NCBI RefSeq assembly: GCF_014049385.1
Contig: NZ_JACAOA010000017.1
Span: forward strand, 1-51,696
DNA length: 51,696 nt
Reading direction: 5' to 3'
Origin: Ruoffia halotolerans
GTDB taxonomy: Bacteria > Bacillota > Bacilli > Lactobacillales > Aerococcaceae
A program made the translations under genes and the position numbers. Every line of letters begins with the position of its first letter. Position 1 is the stretch's first letter. Positions 44,788 to 51,696 of this stretch are shown in pieces. The notes beneath the pieces were generated by a model that saw nothing but the letters and a program-made list of their open reading frames with translations, had not been told where the DNA came from and made no database searches.

Positions 44788-45532
44788 AGCTGAATTATAC
44801 CAACTTTCAAACCGCCTTGCACCTAAAATTTGGTTATTTGTTGGTTTATTACTGGGTGCAGCTATTCCAATAATTTTCTATCTCGGAACTTGGGTAGAAG
44901 AAGGCATTCGCCCAATTATTCAAGTCCTTCCGGCAGAGACTTTAATTTACTTTGCCTTTATCCCATTAATGACAAGTACCGCAATTTTCCTATTAATCGG
45001 TCTAGGCAATACGGCTTTTCATGACGAAACGCGAAACCGCACTTTAATTAACACTGTGAGTACAGGGCACTCTCGAATGAAGATTTACTTAACTAAATAC
45101 TTGAGTAGTCTATTTTTAGCTGTTTGCTTTTTATTTATTACTATCACCGGGTTTGCTATTGCGGGTTCTATGATTTTCAATGGTGGCATTTCGATTTATT
45201 ATGAGATTTTATTTATGGAGACTGTTTTAAGTTACTTACCCATTTGGTTAATGTACTTGGCACTTTTTCAAATCATATATTTCTTCTCAACGAGCAATGC
45301 TTTGATGAATTTAACGATCCTTGGTATCGTTGCCTTACCATTAATCTTACAGCTTTTGGCATTGCGTTTTGATTTTATCGAAATGATTGAACCTTACATC
45401 TTCACCCAATTAAGTCCGGATAATCCAATCATGATTCAAGAGATTGATTTCACGCCATGGTTAGCCTTGATTTATTTCGCTATCTTTATGTTTATTGGAA
45501 TCAGTCTATTCAAACGACGTGAAATAAAATAG
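44771..45532 (+). CDS. ABC-2 exporter permease
   Basis: The membrane partner of the preceding ATPase, 253 aa with six hydrophobic segments (first at about 18-40, last at about 228-246). The stretch NTAFHDETRNRTLINTVSTGHSR after the second helix is typical of ABC-2 permeases such as BcrB. GGAG lies inside the ATPase gene just before the ATG. The C-terminus is short and basic (FKRREIK). Confidence 0.85.
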   Translation: MMRLFKAELYQLSNRLAPKIWLFVGLLLGAAIPIIFYLGTWVEEGIRPIIQVLPAETLIYFAFIPLMTSTAIFLLIGLGNTAFHDETRNRTLINTVSTGHSRMKIYLTKYLSSLFLAVCFLFITITGFAIAGSMIFNGGISIYYEILFMETVLSYLPIWLMYLALFQIIYFFSTSNALMNLTILGIVALPLILQLLALRFDFIEMIEPYIFTQLSPDNPIMIQEIDFTPWLALIYFAIFMFIGISLFKRREIK

Positions 45533-45533
45533 A

Positions 45534-45583
45534 AAACACGACCCACTTCGGATTACTTTCCGGTGTGGCTCGTGTTTTTTTCA
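45534..45583 (+). terminator. Terminator of the ABC-2 exporter genes
   Basis: An inverted repeat (45534-45547 with 45566-45579, one mismatch) is followed by a run of T on the plus strand. The end of the convergent ybaN-like gene lies inside it, and it may act on both strands. Confidence 0.85.
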
Positions 45584-45963
45584 TTACACTGATATGATTC
45601 TTCTCTATCTGGTACGACTAAGAACAAGACAGATAGAATGCCTAACATTAATAAAGCGAGTATAATTTTTACAAATATGATTGGTGCGAAATAAATTGAT
45701 ACGCCCATTAGAATCACGATATTGACAAGCATTTTGTATTTCTTTTTACGTGGAATAGATTTAGTTTCAACGTAATCTGAAACGTAAAACTGATACATTT
45801 TAGTTTGCTGCAACCAGTTTGTAAAGCGTTCGGAGCTTCGTGCAAAAAAGAAACCGGCTAATAATAAAAAGGGAGTCGTCGGCAATACAGGTAAGATAGT
45901 CCCAATAAAACCTATCGCAAACGTAATAAACCCACATATGATGTAAATATATTTTTTAATCAA
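45553..45963 (-). CDS. YbaN family (DUF454) membrane protein
   Basis: A 136-aa inner-membrane protein of the YbaN/DUF454 family, function unknown. The diagnostic N-terminal part GFIGTILPVLPTTPFLLLAGFFFARSSERF (residues 18-47) is present. A SIPRKKKYKM loop and two further hydrophobic segments (about 80-95 and 98-116) follow. The last residues (about 118-136) are hydrophilic, and part of this tail overlaps the terminator hairpin of the convergent ABC genes, so the C-terminus may be poorly conserved. Confidence 0.88.
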   Translation of the reverse strand: MIKKYIYIICGFITFAIGFIGTILPVLPTTPFLLLAGFFFARSSERFTNWLQQTKMYQFYVSDYVETKSIPRKKKYKMLVNIVILMGVSIYFAPIIFVKIILALLMLGILSVLFLVVPDREESYQCNEKNTSHTGK

Positions 45964-46047
45964 TTTATATCCCTCCTTTTTTATTATTTTAAGATGGTAT
46001 CATTGTACACTTAATCACAAACTATTTCAAAGATTCTTTTGAATTTT

Positions 46048-46092
46048 TACAAAAAAAGTGATAGTATCCAACATATTGGAAACAATCACTTT
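46048..46092 (-). terminator. Terminator of the GTPase gene
   Basis: An 8-bp outer stem (46055-46062 with 46085-46092) and an inner 4-bp stem (46067-46070 with 46077-46080) are followed by seven T residues on the minus strand, 11 bases past the stop. Confidence 0.82.
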
Positions 46093-46102
46093 ATTCTAGC
46101 GT

Positions 46103-47305
46103 CTATTGATTTAAAAATGTACTTAAACATTCAGGTAAATATTTTTCTTTAATGTCTTTAGGAAGATTTTCGTAAACAACATCAAGTTGTTCAGATAAAT
46201 TTTTGTTCATTATTTGTTGAATTTCTTTAATCTTCATATCGCGTCCAATAATTTCAGCGATCGCAATTTGACGAAGTACTTCAATATAACTGAAAGCTAA
46301 AGCTACAGTCAACACACTTGCAGTTGTCCCAGAGATCATCCCACCAGCAACTGTTCCGATACCTGGTATGATTTTAAAAGCTGATGAGACGAGGATTTTA
46401 CCGAAGTAAGTCGCCCCACCAGTCCCGCCAATCCCTGCAATAATTGACACAATTTGTGATTTGTCCAATGACAAACCAAATATAGATGTAATGTGCGCTA
46501 ACATTGTAATTTGCATCGGCACAAGGAGCGTGGCATCGGAAATCGGAATCGGTGAAAAACCAACGCCAAAAGCTGAAGCTACATACTTATTTGCCCAACG
46601 CCTAGCGTGTTCCACTTTAATGTTCAAATCTATTTGTTGGGCGTTGATAAAAGCCTTGTGAACCTCTGTTGGTACCACTTCAAGTGTTGTATCAATTAAT
46701 TCTTGCAATCCATAAGCAGGTATTCTTTGTTCACCACGAATCAAATACGTTTTCGCTAACAATGGAATAATTGACTGAACTGGCATATTAAGCTCGTTTA
46801 AATATTTCTCAAAGTCACTATTCTTCTCACCAATCGCTTGCGTCAAGATTAGCAACACAGGCACATGCTCAGCCATTGCTTCAATTAACTCCATCTCAAA
46901 TGGCTCAATCCGCGCCATTGTACTGTTAATACAGTAATAAACTATATCAATGGCTTCATGAGGACCTTTTTCTTTTTGTGATTTAATTAAATCTGAAAGT
47001 GACAGTAAGACTTCATGCTGCGCTTCAGGATTAAGCTCTAAACCTTTTGTGTCATACAAAGTCAGTGGGACACCCTCTTTAGTAATTTTCTCAACATGTT
47101 GAGTGATCGGTTGTCCAACACCGGTTTCTGCTAATTTTTCCCGGAAGACAGCATTAATTAAAGTACTTTTACCACTTCCTGTTTTTCCAGCAACTAAAAT
47201 ATTAATGGGTTCAATGCGGTCCACTTCTTGCTGAGTCTTCTCCATTAAATTATTCGCGATATCTCGATTCGCTTTTCTTTGTGTGATTTTATTCCATAAG
47301 CTCAC
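46103..47305 (-). CDS. Membrane-associated GTPase with DUF697-like domain
   Basis: A 400-aa Era/YfjP-like GTPase. The G1 loop is GKTGSGKST (residues 40-48), a G2-type Thr lies in GQPITQHVEK, and G3 is DTKG. The usual NKxD of G4 is replaced by TQAIGEKNSD, a variation seen in this subgroup. The C-terminal half (about 225-365) is a hydrophobic DUF697-like region with GVGFSPIPISDATLLVPMQ and several glycine-rich helices. The start is GTG. It is 26 bases downstream of the YugP gene, so the two are likely co-transcribed. The cellular role is unknown. Confidence 0.85.
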   Translation of the reverse strand: MSLWNKITQRKANRDIANNLMEKTQQEVDRIEPINILVAGKTGSGKSTLINAVFREKLAETGVGQPITQHVEKITKEGVPLTLYDTKGLELNPEAQHEVLLSLSDLIKSQKEKGPHEAIDIVYYCINSTMARIEPFEMELIEAMAEHVPVLLILTQAIGEKNSDFEKYLNELNMPVQSIIPLLAKTYLIRGEQRIPAYGLQELIDTTLEVVPTEVHKAFINAQQIDLNIKVEHARRWANKYVASAFGVGFSPIPISDATLLVPMQITMLAHITSIFGLSLDKSQIVSIIAGIGGTGGATYFGKILVSSAFKIIPGIGTVAGGMISGTTASVLTVALAFSYIEVLRQIAIAEIIGRDMKIKEIQQIMNKNLSEQLDVVYENLPKDIKEKYLPECLSTFLNQ

Positions 47306-47331
47306 AATCTACCATCCCTTTCAATTCATTC

Positions 47332-48012
47332 TTATCTTCTGCGGTTCGATATTAGAATGAGTCGTATTAACTGGAGCGCCGTACTTAACGTGGCTGCAAT
47401 ATATGTGAAAGCTGCTGCATCTAACACTTTTTTCGCTGCGGGCACTTCTTCCTGCACAAATACTCCTGTTTCCCCTAGAATCGCTAGGGCTCTTTTACTT
47501 GCATCAAACTCTACGGGTAAAGTGACTAATTGGAAAACGACAACTAAACCAAAAGCAAGAATCCCTATATTAACTAAACCAGTTAATTGAAATAATAAAC
47601 CAATTAAAATTAAAGGCATCGCGATAGATGACCCAATTTGAACGACTGGTGCAATCGCACTTCTTACTTTTAAGAATGCGTAATCTTTTTGATCTTGAAT
47701 CGCATGTCCAACCTCATGGGCTGCTACGGCTACTGCAGCTACTGAAGTTTGATCATAAGTTGCTTCTGATAAGCGCAACACTTTATTTCTAGGGTCATAA
47801 TGGTCAGTTAAACGCCCTCTTACTTGTTCCACTTTTACATTAGATATTCCTGCTGTTTGCAAGATATGCTCTGCTGCTTGCTTCCCTGTAATTCTTTTTT
47901 CTGTATCTAATTGATCGTATTTATTGAATGTCGATTGCACACGATTTTGTGCGAACATAACAATTCCCATTCCGATAAGGACTAAAATGTAAGTCCAATC
48001 CATATAAAACAT
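47332..48012 (-). CDS. YugP-type neutral zinc metallopeptidase
   Basis: A 226-aa membrane zinc peptidase of the YugP family (Zn_peptidase_2). Residues 5-20 form a membrane helix, and the HEVGH zinc motif is at 99-103 within AVAVAAHEVGHAIQDQ. Two hydrophobic segments follow at about 120-165. The LPVEFDASKRAL stretch supplies the Glu expected as the third ligand and is typical of the family. AGGAGG lies seven bases before the ATG. Substrate is unknown. Confidence 0.92.
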   Translation of the reverse strand: MFYMDWTYILVLIGMGIVMFAQNRVQSTFNKYDQLDTEKRITGKQAAEHILQTAGISNVKVEQVRGRLTDHYDPRNKVLRLSEATYDQTSVAAVAVAAHEVGHAIQDQKDYAFLKVRSAIAPVVQIGSSIAMPLILIGLLFQLTGLVNIGILAFGLVVVFQLVTLPVEFDASKRALAILGETGVFVQEEVPAAKKVLDAAAFTYIAATLSTALQLIRLILISNRRR

Positions 48013-48120
48013 ATGTATTCCTCCTTAGTTGAAATCACTATAATTATACCACATATACCATTTTTCTTTGCATCCGACAACTTGTAATGATTATATAATA
48101 CTGACATTAATTTAAGATGA

Positions 48121-48156
48121 ATAAAAAATAACCGAAACGCTCTGAACGTTTCGGTT
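48121..48156 (-). terminator. Terminator of uraA
   Basis: A perfect 10-bp stem (48130-48139 with 48147-48156) is followed by ATTTTTTAT on the minus strand, about 65 bases past the uraA stop. Confidence 0.88.
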
Positions 48157-48220
48157 TGTAGATTAGCGTATATTTATTATCGCATAATTTGATAAATTGA
48201 CATCCAACTTAAGGCGGATA

Positions 48221-49501
48221 TTATTTTTCTTCAGCAGGTAAAACTAAGTTTAAGATAATTCCAACAACCGCACTTAAAGCCGTCCCTGAAATAACTAAGG
48301 CTGAACCTACTTCAAAAACTGCCCCGCCTAAACCAATAACTAGCATCGCACTTGCGATAATTAAGTTACGGGATTGGTTAAAGTCTGTTCGATCACTGAT
48401 TAATACTTTTAATCCATTACTTGCGATAACCCCGTAAAGTAAGATAGACATTCCACCTAAAACTGATTGAGGAATTGTTGAAATTAGAGCCGTGAATTTC
48501 CCTAAGAAACTGATGATAATTGCAATAATAGAAGCATTACGAATGACTGATATACTCGCTACTTTTGTCATACCAATAACTCCTGTATTTTCCCCGTAGG
48601 TTGTATTGGCTGGTCCACCAATGAATGCCGAGAATAAAGAGGCAATTCCGTCACCGGCTAAAGTTCTGTCTAAACCAGGTTTTTTAATATAATCATGACC
48701 TGTAATTTCCCCAAGAACCATCACATCTCCCATATGCTCCGCGATTGTTACAAATGCAATCGGGATAATCGCTAATGCTTCAGCACCAAAGTAGAAGTTA
48801 TATCGATCTGGACTGTTTCCAAATGGTAGGCGAATATCTGGTAACGCAAACCAACTTGCTTCATGAACCGGGGTTAAATCAACAATCCCTAGTAAAATCG
48901 CCACTATATAACCCACAATAATTGCAATTAAGAATGGAATCACTTTGGCAAAACCTTTCCCTTTACATGTAACAAATACAGCTACGGCAAAAGTCACAAC
49001 AGCCGTAAGAATTTGGCGCCAATCTCCACCTGAAACAAAGCCAGCATTTTGAACCGCTGTCGCTGATAAACCTAATCCGATAACAACAATCATTGGTCCA
49101 ATAACGATTGGTGGGAATAATTTATTAATCCAGCCGCTTCCGATTTTATGTATGATAAATGCTACAACAACATAAACAAGTCCAACTAACATAATTCCAG
49201 TTTGAGCTGCATCAATACTTCCACCCATTTGATCAATCGCAAATGACATCGCTGTAATATAAGCAAATGATGAACCTAAATATACCGGTACTTTAAACTG
49301 AGTCACAACCATATAAATCAGCGTCCCAACCCCACTTGCTAAAAGTGCTGTCGACACTGGCAAACCTAATACTAAAGGCACTAAAATTGTCGCACCGAAC
49401 ATCGCAAACACATGTTGGAAACTTAATAATAAACCAGGTATTAAAAATGGCTTCTCATGTACATCCAACAACATTCTTTTTTCTTTTCCTGAATTTTCCA
49501 T
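48221..49501 (-). CDS. uraA: Uracil permease
   Basis: A proton-coupled nucleobase transporter of the NCS2 family for uracil salvage, 426 aa with about 14 membrane segments. The features LGSSFAYITAMSFAI (segment 3), FVTIAEHMGD (with the substrate-binding Glu) and GGPANTTYGENTGVIGMT (second binding Glu) fit UraA/PyrP rather than xanthine permeases. The start is the ATG of MENSGKEK, with AAAGGAG upstream; the longer frame to 49582 runs through the regulatory leader. A PyrR-type attenuator in that leader indicates repression by uridine nucleotides. Confidence 0.95.
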   Translation of the reverse strand: MENSGKEKRMLLDVHEKPFLIPGLLLSFQHVFAMFGATILVPLVLGLPVSTALLASGVGTLIYMVVTQFKVPVYLGSSFAYITAMSFAIDQMGGSIDAAQTGIMLVGLVYVVVAFIIHKIGSGWINKLFPPIVIGPMIVVIGLGLSATAVQNAGFVSGGDWRQILTAVVTFAVAVFVTCKGKGFAKVIPFLIAIIVGYIVAILLGIVDLTPVHEASWFALPDIRLPFGNSPDRYNFYFGAEALAIIPIAFVTIAEHMGDVMVLGEITGHDYIKKPGLDRTLAGDGIASLFSAFIGGPANTTYGENTGVIGMTKVASISVIRNASIIAIIISFLGKFTALISTIPQSVLGGMSILLYGVIASNGLKVLISDRTDFNQSRNLIIASAMLVIGLGGAVFEVGSALVISGTALSAVVGIILNLVLPAEEK

Positions 49502-49545
49502 ATAAACAGCTCCTTTTTGTTTAGGTTCACTTTGGACAAAATAAA

Positions 49546-49654
49546 TAGCCCTTAGCAAAAACAGGGCTTTAAAGAAGTTCATATGTAAATTGATGGCTCG
49601 CTCAACGCAATACCCTCTATAAAATGAAGTCTTTAGTAACCTCTCTGGATTACT
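49546..49654 (-). promoter_or_regulatory. PyrR-binding attenuator leader of uraA
   Basis: The minus strand shows AGTAATCCAGAGAGGTTACT (49635-49654): a five-base-pair stem around TCCAGAGAGG, the PyrR-binding loop consensus. About 65 bases downstream a short hairpin (49547-49552 with 49563-49568) is followed by ATTTATTTTG, a weak terminator. Together they fit the known arrangement in which UMP-bound PyrR favours termination before uraA. I did not resolve the antiterminator pairing. Confidence 0.85.
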
Positions 49655-49679
49655 TTAAAAGTCCCTTTAACCTGTCAAA

Positions 49680-49707
49680 ATTTTACCATGTATAAGGAAT
49701 ATTGCAA
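49680..49707 (-). promoter_or_regulatory. Promoter of uraA
   Basis: TTGCAA (49702-49707), a 16-base spacer and TAAAAT (49680-49685) lie on the minus strand. The predicted start is about 20 bases before the PyrR loop, so the whole attenuator would be transcribed. Confidence 0.65.
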
Positions 49708-49772
49708 TAGAAAATGTAAGATTTATTGAATATTTGTTTAGAAAAGTTTGTTGATGGGGGATGTTGGGTGGT

Positions 49773-49885
49773 GACAAGGGAATTAATCGGTTAATAGGAC
49801 GGGGCAGACGTTAACAGTGGTAATTAAACACTTAACAGGACACGTCACCGCATGACAAGGGAAATTAAACACTTAACCAAAACTA
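49773..49885. repeat. 41-bp tandem repeat
   Basis: Three diverged copies are registered by AATTAA-type cores at 49781, 49822 and 49863, exactly 41 bases apart. Flanking GACAAGGG and CACTTAAC-like segments are shared by two copies each. It lies between the uraA promoter and the terminator of the ABC importer. I see no gene in 49708-49888. It may be distantly related to the 42-bp family, but the match is too loose to claim. Confidence 0.7.
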
Positions 49886-49888
49886 ACA

Positions 49889-49926
49889 CAAAAACAGACC
49901 AGCAGTCGCTTTTAGCTGGCTGCTGG
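49889..49926 (-). terminator. Terminator of the ABC importer genes
   Basis: A GC-rich imperfect stem with outer arms 49899-49905 and 49920-49926 is followed by TCTGTTTTTG on the minus strand, about 26 bases past the ATPase stop. Confidence 0.78.
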
Positions 49927-49951
49927 CCGGTATATTGGAATATGTTTCTAA

Positions 49952-50767
49952 TTAAGATAATAACATCGCATCAGATGCTAATGTTTCACCTGATTCTTGA
50001 CGGAAGAGCTCCATTAAACGATCAATCGTTAAGTTTTTCTTCTCTTCGCCACTCACATCAAAGATTATTCTTCCTTGGTGGAGCATAATCAGACGGTTAC
50101 CATATTTCACCGCATCATTCATATTATGGGTAATCATTAATGCAGTTAATTGTTGTTCGCTCACAATTCTATCTGTTAATCTGAGAACCATTTCACTTGT
50201 TTTAGGGTCTAGCGCTGCCGTATGCTCATCCAGTAGCAATACTTGTGGCTTACGTAATGTTGCCATTAAGAGTGTTAACGCTTGGCGTTGTCCACCTGAC
50301 AAGTAAGCAACATCTGTAGTTAAACGGTCTTCCAATCCTAAATCTAATATTTTCAAGCGTTCGATCATTTGTTGACGATCCGCTTCTTTAACACCTTTAC
50401 GAAGGCCACGTTTTAAACCACGTCGGTTAGCTAACGCCATATTTTCCTGAATTGTTAAACGCGCCGCTGTCCCCATCTTCGTGTCTTGAAACACGTACCC
50501 AATTGAGTCCGCACGTTTGTTCATTGGAAGGCGTGTCACGTCTTTGTAATTAATTTCAATTGAGCCTTCATCAGGTGTCTGTGAACCATTAATTGTATTG
50601 AGTAAAGTTGATTTACCAGCACCGTTCCCACCAATAACAGTTACGAAGTCTCCATCATAAAGTGTTAAATCAATGCCTTTTAGAACGTGATTCTCATTAA
50701 CTGTTCCACGTTCGAATGATTTTTGAATACCTGATAGTTCTAATTTAATTTTTCTTTCTTGAGTCAT
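49952..50767 (-). CDS. ABC importer ATPase (COG1101 type)
   Basis: ATPase of an importer related to the predicted tryptophan/tyrosine (TrpXYZ-like) systems, 271 aa. Walker A is GGNGAGKST near residue 46, the Q-loop is VFQDTKMGTAARLTIQENM, and the signature is LSGGQRQALTLLMA. Walker B reads LLLDEHTAALDP, with His where most ABC proteins have Pro; this variant is characteristic of the COG1101 group. It overlaps the permease by one base (TAATG). The substrate-binding gene expected upstream is beyond the window edge, so the cargo cannot be assigned. Confidence 0.88.
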   Translation of the reverse strand: MTQERKIKLELSGIQKSFERGTVNENHVLKGIDLTLYDGDFVTVIGGNGAGKSTLLNTINGSQTPDEGSIEINYKDVTRLPMNKRADSIGYVFQDTKMGTAARLTIQENMALANRRGLKRGLRKGVKEADRQQMIERLKILDLGLEDRLTTDVAYLSGGQRQALTLLMATLRKPQVLLLDEHTAALDPKTSEMVLRLTDRIVSEQQLTALMITHNMNDAVKYGNRLIMLHQGRIIFDVSGEEKKNLTIDRLMELFRQESGETLASDAMLLS

Positions 50768-51684
50768 TATTTCGCACCTCCACTCACTGCGCTCTTCTTC
50801 CGACTACCAAATTGTCTTTGAATTTGAGGGAAATACAATACTAATCCAAGTAAGATAGCAGAGAATAGACGTAAGTCAGTTGGACGAATATCTATCCATG
50901 GTTGGTTTAAAATAAAGTCAATAATTAAGCGGTAAATGAAACTACCTAAAATGATCGAAGTTAAACGGAAACCAATTGATTGGTTAGGAATTACCACTTC
51001 AGCAATAATGACTGAGGCAAGTCCAATAACAATGGTACCTATACCCATACTTAGATCGGCGAAGCCGTCTTTTTGTGCTACCATTGCTCCACTTAAGGCA
51101 ATCAACCCGTTACCAATAATATAGCCTAAAGTCTTCATAAGGTTTGTATTAATCCCGTTTGCTTCACTCATTCGTGGGTTATCCCCAGTTGCTCGAAGCG
51201 ATAGCCCCATTTCAGTATGCAGAAACAGAACTAATAAAGTAATGATAATCGCTAGGATAATCAAGCCAAGAACTGTTACAGACATATTTTTACTGAAACC
51301 AAACATATCTTCCATAGGTGTGAAAATCGTTTCTTGACCCAGTAAAGCTAAGTTTGAACGTCCACCCATGACTTGGAAGTTAACCGAATATAAACCTGTT
51401 TGAAGTAAAATACCCGTTAAAAGTGGTGGGATATGAAGTTTTGTGTGTATCCAACCTGCGAGTAAACCACCGGCTGCCCCACCTGCGAAAGCTGCTGCAG
51501 TTGCGAGAAATGGATTAAGACCATTTGTAATTATAATGGCTGCGATGGCGCCCCCTAAGGGGAACACTCCTTCGGCTGATAAATCTGCGATATCAAGTAA
51601 TCTGAAGGTAATGTATACCCCAATAGCCATGACTGCCCATACAACTCCTTGGCTAAAACTTGATGAAATAACATCTAGAATCAT
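50767..51684 (-). CDS. ABC importer permease (COG4120 type)
   Basis: Membrane subunit of the same importer, 305 aa, belonging to the branched-chain/ribose permease superfamily. It has about eight hydrophobic segments; LDIADLSAEGVFPLGGA (residues 30-46) and GLSLRATGDNPRMSEANGIN (the ATPase-docking loop) are typical. It ends in a basic tail (GSRKKSAVSGGAK). The ATG lies 12 bases from the window edge, so its upstream neighbour and promoter are not seen. Substrate is unknown; aromatic amino acids are suggested for some relatives. Confidence 0.87.
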   Translation of the reverse strand: MILDVISSSFSQGVVWAVMAIGVYITFRLLDIADLSAEGVFPLGGAIAAIIITNGLNPFLATAAAFAGGAAGGLLAGWIHTKLHIPPLLTGILLQTGLYSVNFQVMGGRSNLALLGQETIFTPMEDMFGFSKNMSVTVLGLIILAIIITLLVLFLHTEMGLSLRATGDNPRMSEANGINTNLMKTLGYIIGNGLIALSGAMVAQKDGFADLSMGIGTIVIGLASVIIAEVVIPNQSIGFRLTSIILGSFIYRLIIDFILNQPWIDIRPTDLRLFSAILLGLVLYFPQIQRQFGSRKKSAVSGGAK

Positions 51685-51696
51685 AAGTTAAACATA

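Noticed and set aside
43849-45532. The ABC-2 exporter as a bacteriocin cluster
   Set aside because: No precursor peptide, modification enzyme or regulator is beside it; the family alone does not show the cargo.
46103-47305. A GTPase next to a zinc peptidase as a possible defence system
   Set aside because: Both belong to widespread housekeeping-type families (DUF697 GTPases, YugP), and no nuclease, toxin or phage gene is nearby.

Overview
The window looks like an ordinary chromosomal stretch from a low-GC Gram-positive coccus or rod of the order Lactobacillales. The backbone order comFA-comFC, hpf, secA, prfB, ftsE-ftsX, then a pho two-component system and pst genes, all on the minus strand, is a familiar lactobacillalean arrangement. 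AGGAGG-type ribosome binding sites, PyrR attenuation, AdcABC and purR-glmU-prs agree with this. A family such as Carnobacteriaceae or Aerococcaceae is my guess only; there is no rRNA here to settle it. I see no phage, insertion sequence, CRISPR array, tRNA or rRNA.

Layout: 0.1-10.5 kb holds uvrA and a complete phosphate-starvation block (phoP-phoR, pstC-pstA-pstB-phoU, then pstS as a separate unit). Both pst units have an 11-bp-periodic PhoP box placed at the same distance from a -10 element. 10.7-21.6 kb carries housekeeping genes: ftsEX, prfB with its programmed frameshift, secA, hpf, ktrAB potassium uptake with a small membrane protein, and comFA-comFC. 21.7-25.4 kb is a decaying operon of flavin-dependent monooxygenases (one intact, one broken), an FMN reductase and a broken DsbA-like gene, next to a 42-bp tandem repeat. 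25.5-32.8 kb has two DegV proteins, a YigZ protein, a TagO/WecA-type transferase, NAD salvage (pncB-nadE) and a wrecked KdgT-type permease. 33-37 kb has two secreted acidic-tailed proteins and a polyprenyl glycosylphosphotransferase. 37-43.6 kb has prs, glmU, purR, a nonsense-interrupted small gene and the zinc transporter adcABC. 43.8-51.7 kb has an ABC-2 exporter, a YbaN protein, a GTPase, a YugP peptidase, PyrR-regulated uraA and part of a COG4120/COG1101-type ABC importer.

The most striking object is PstS (3135-4226). Its two halves are in swapped order: signal peptide, then the normally C-terminal half, an acidic Ser/Glu/Thr linker of about 80 residues, then the normally N-terminal half. 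This is a natural circular permutation. The new termini lie at the inter-domain crossover, and joining the last residues to the mature N-terminus would restore the usual order.

A second pattern is that all four secreted soluble proteins in the window (PstS, AdcA, a YdhK-like protein and a DUF6612-like protein) have a signal-peptidase-I-type site of the form A|Q-(D/E) and no lipobox cysteine. Substrate-binding proteins of Gram-positive ABC importers are normally lipoproteins. Three of the four also carry acidic Ser/Glu/Thr-rich segments. How these proteins stay at the cell surface is an open question that the rest of the genome could answer.
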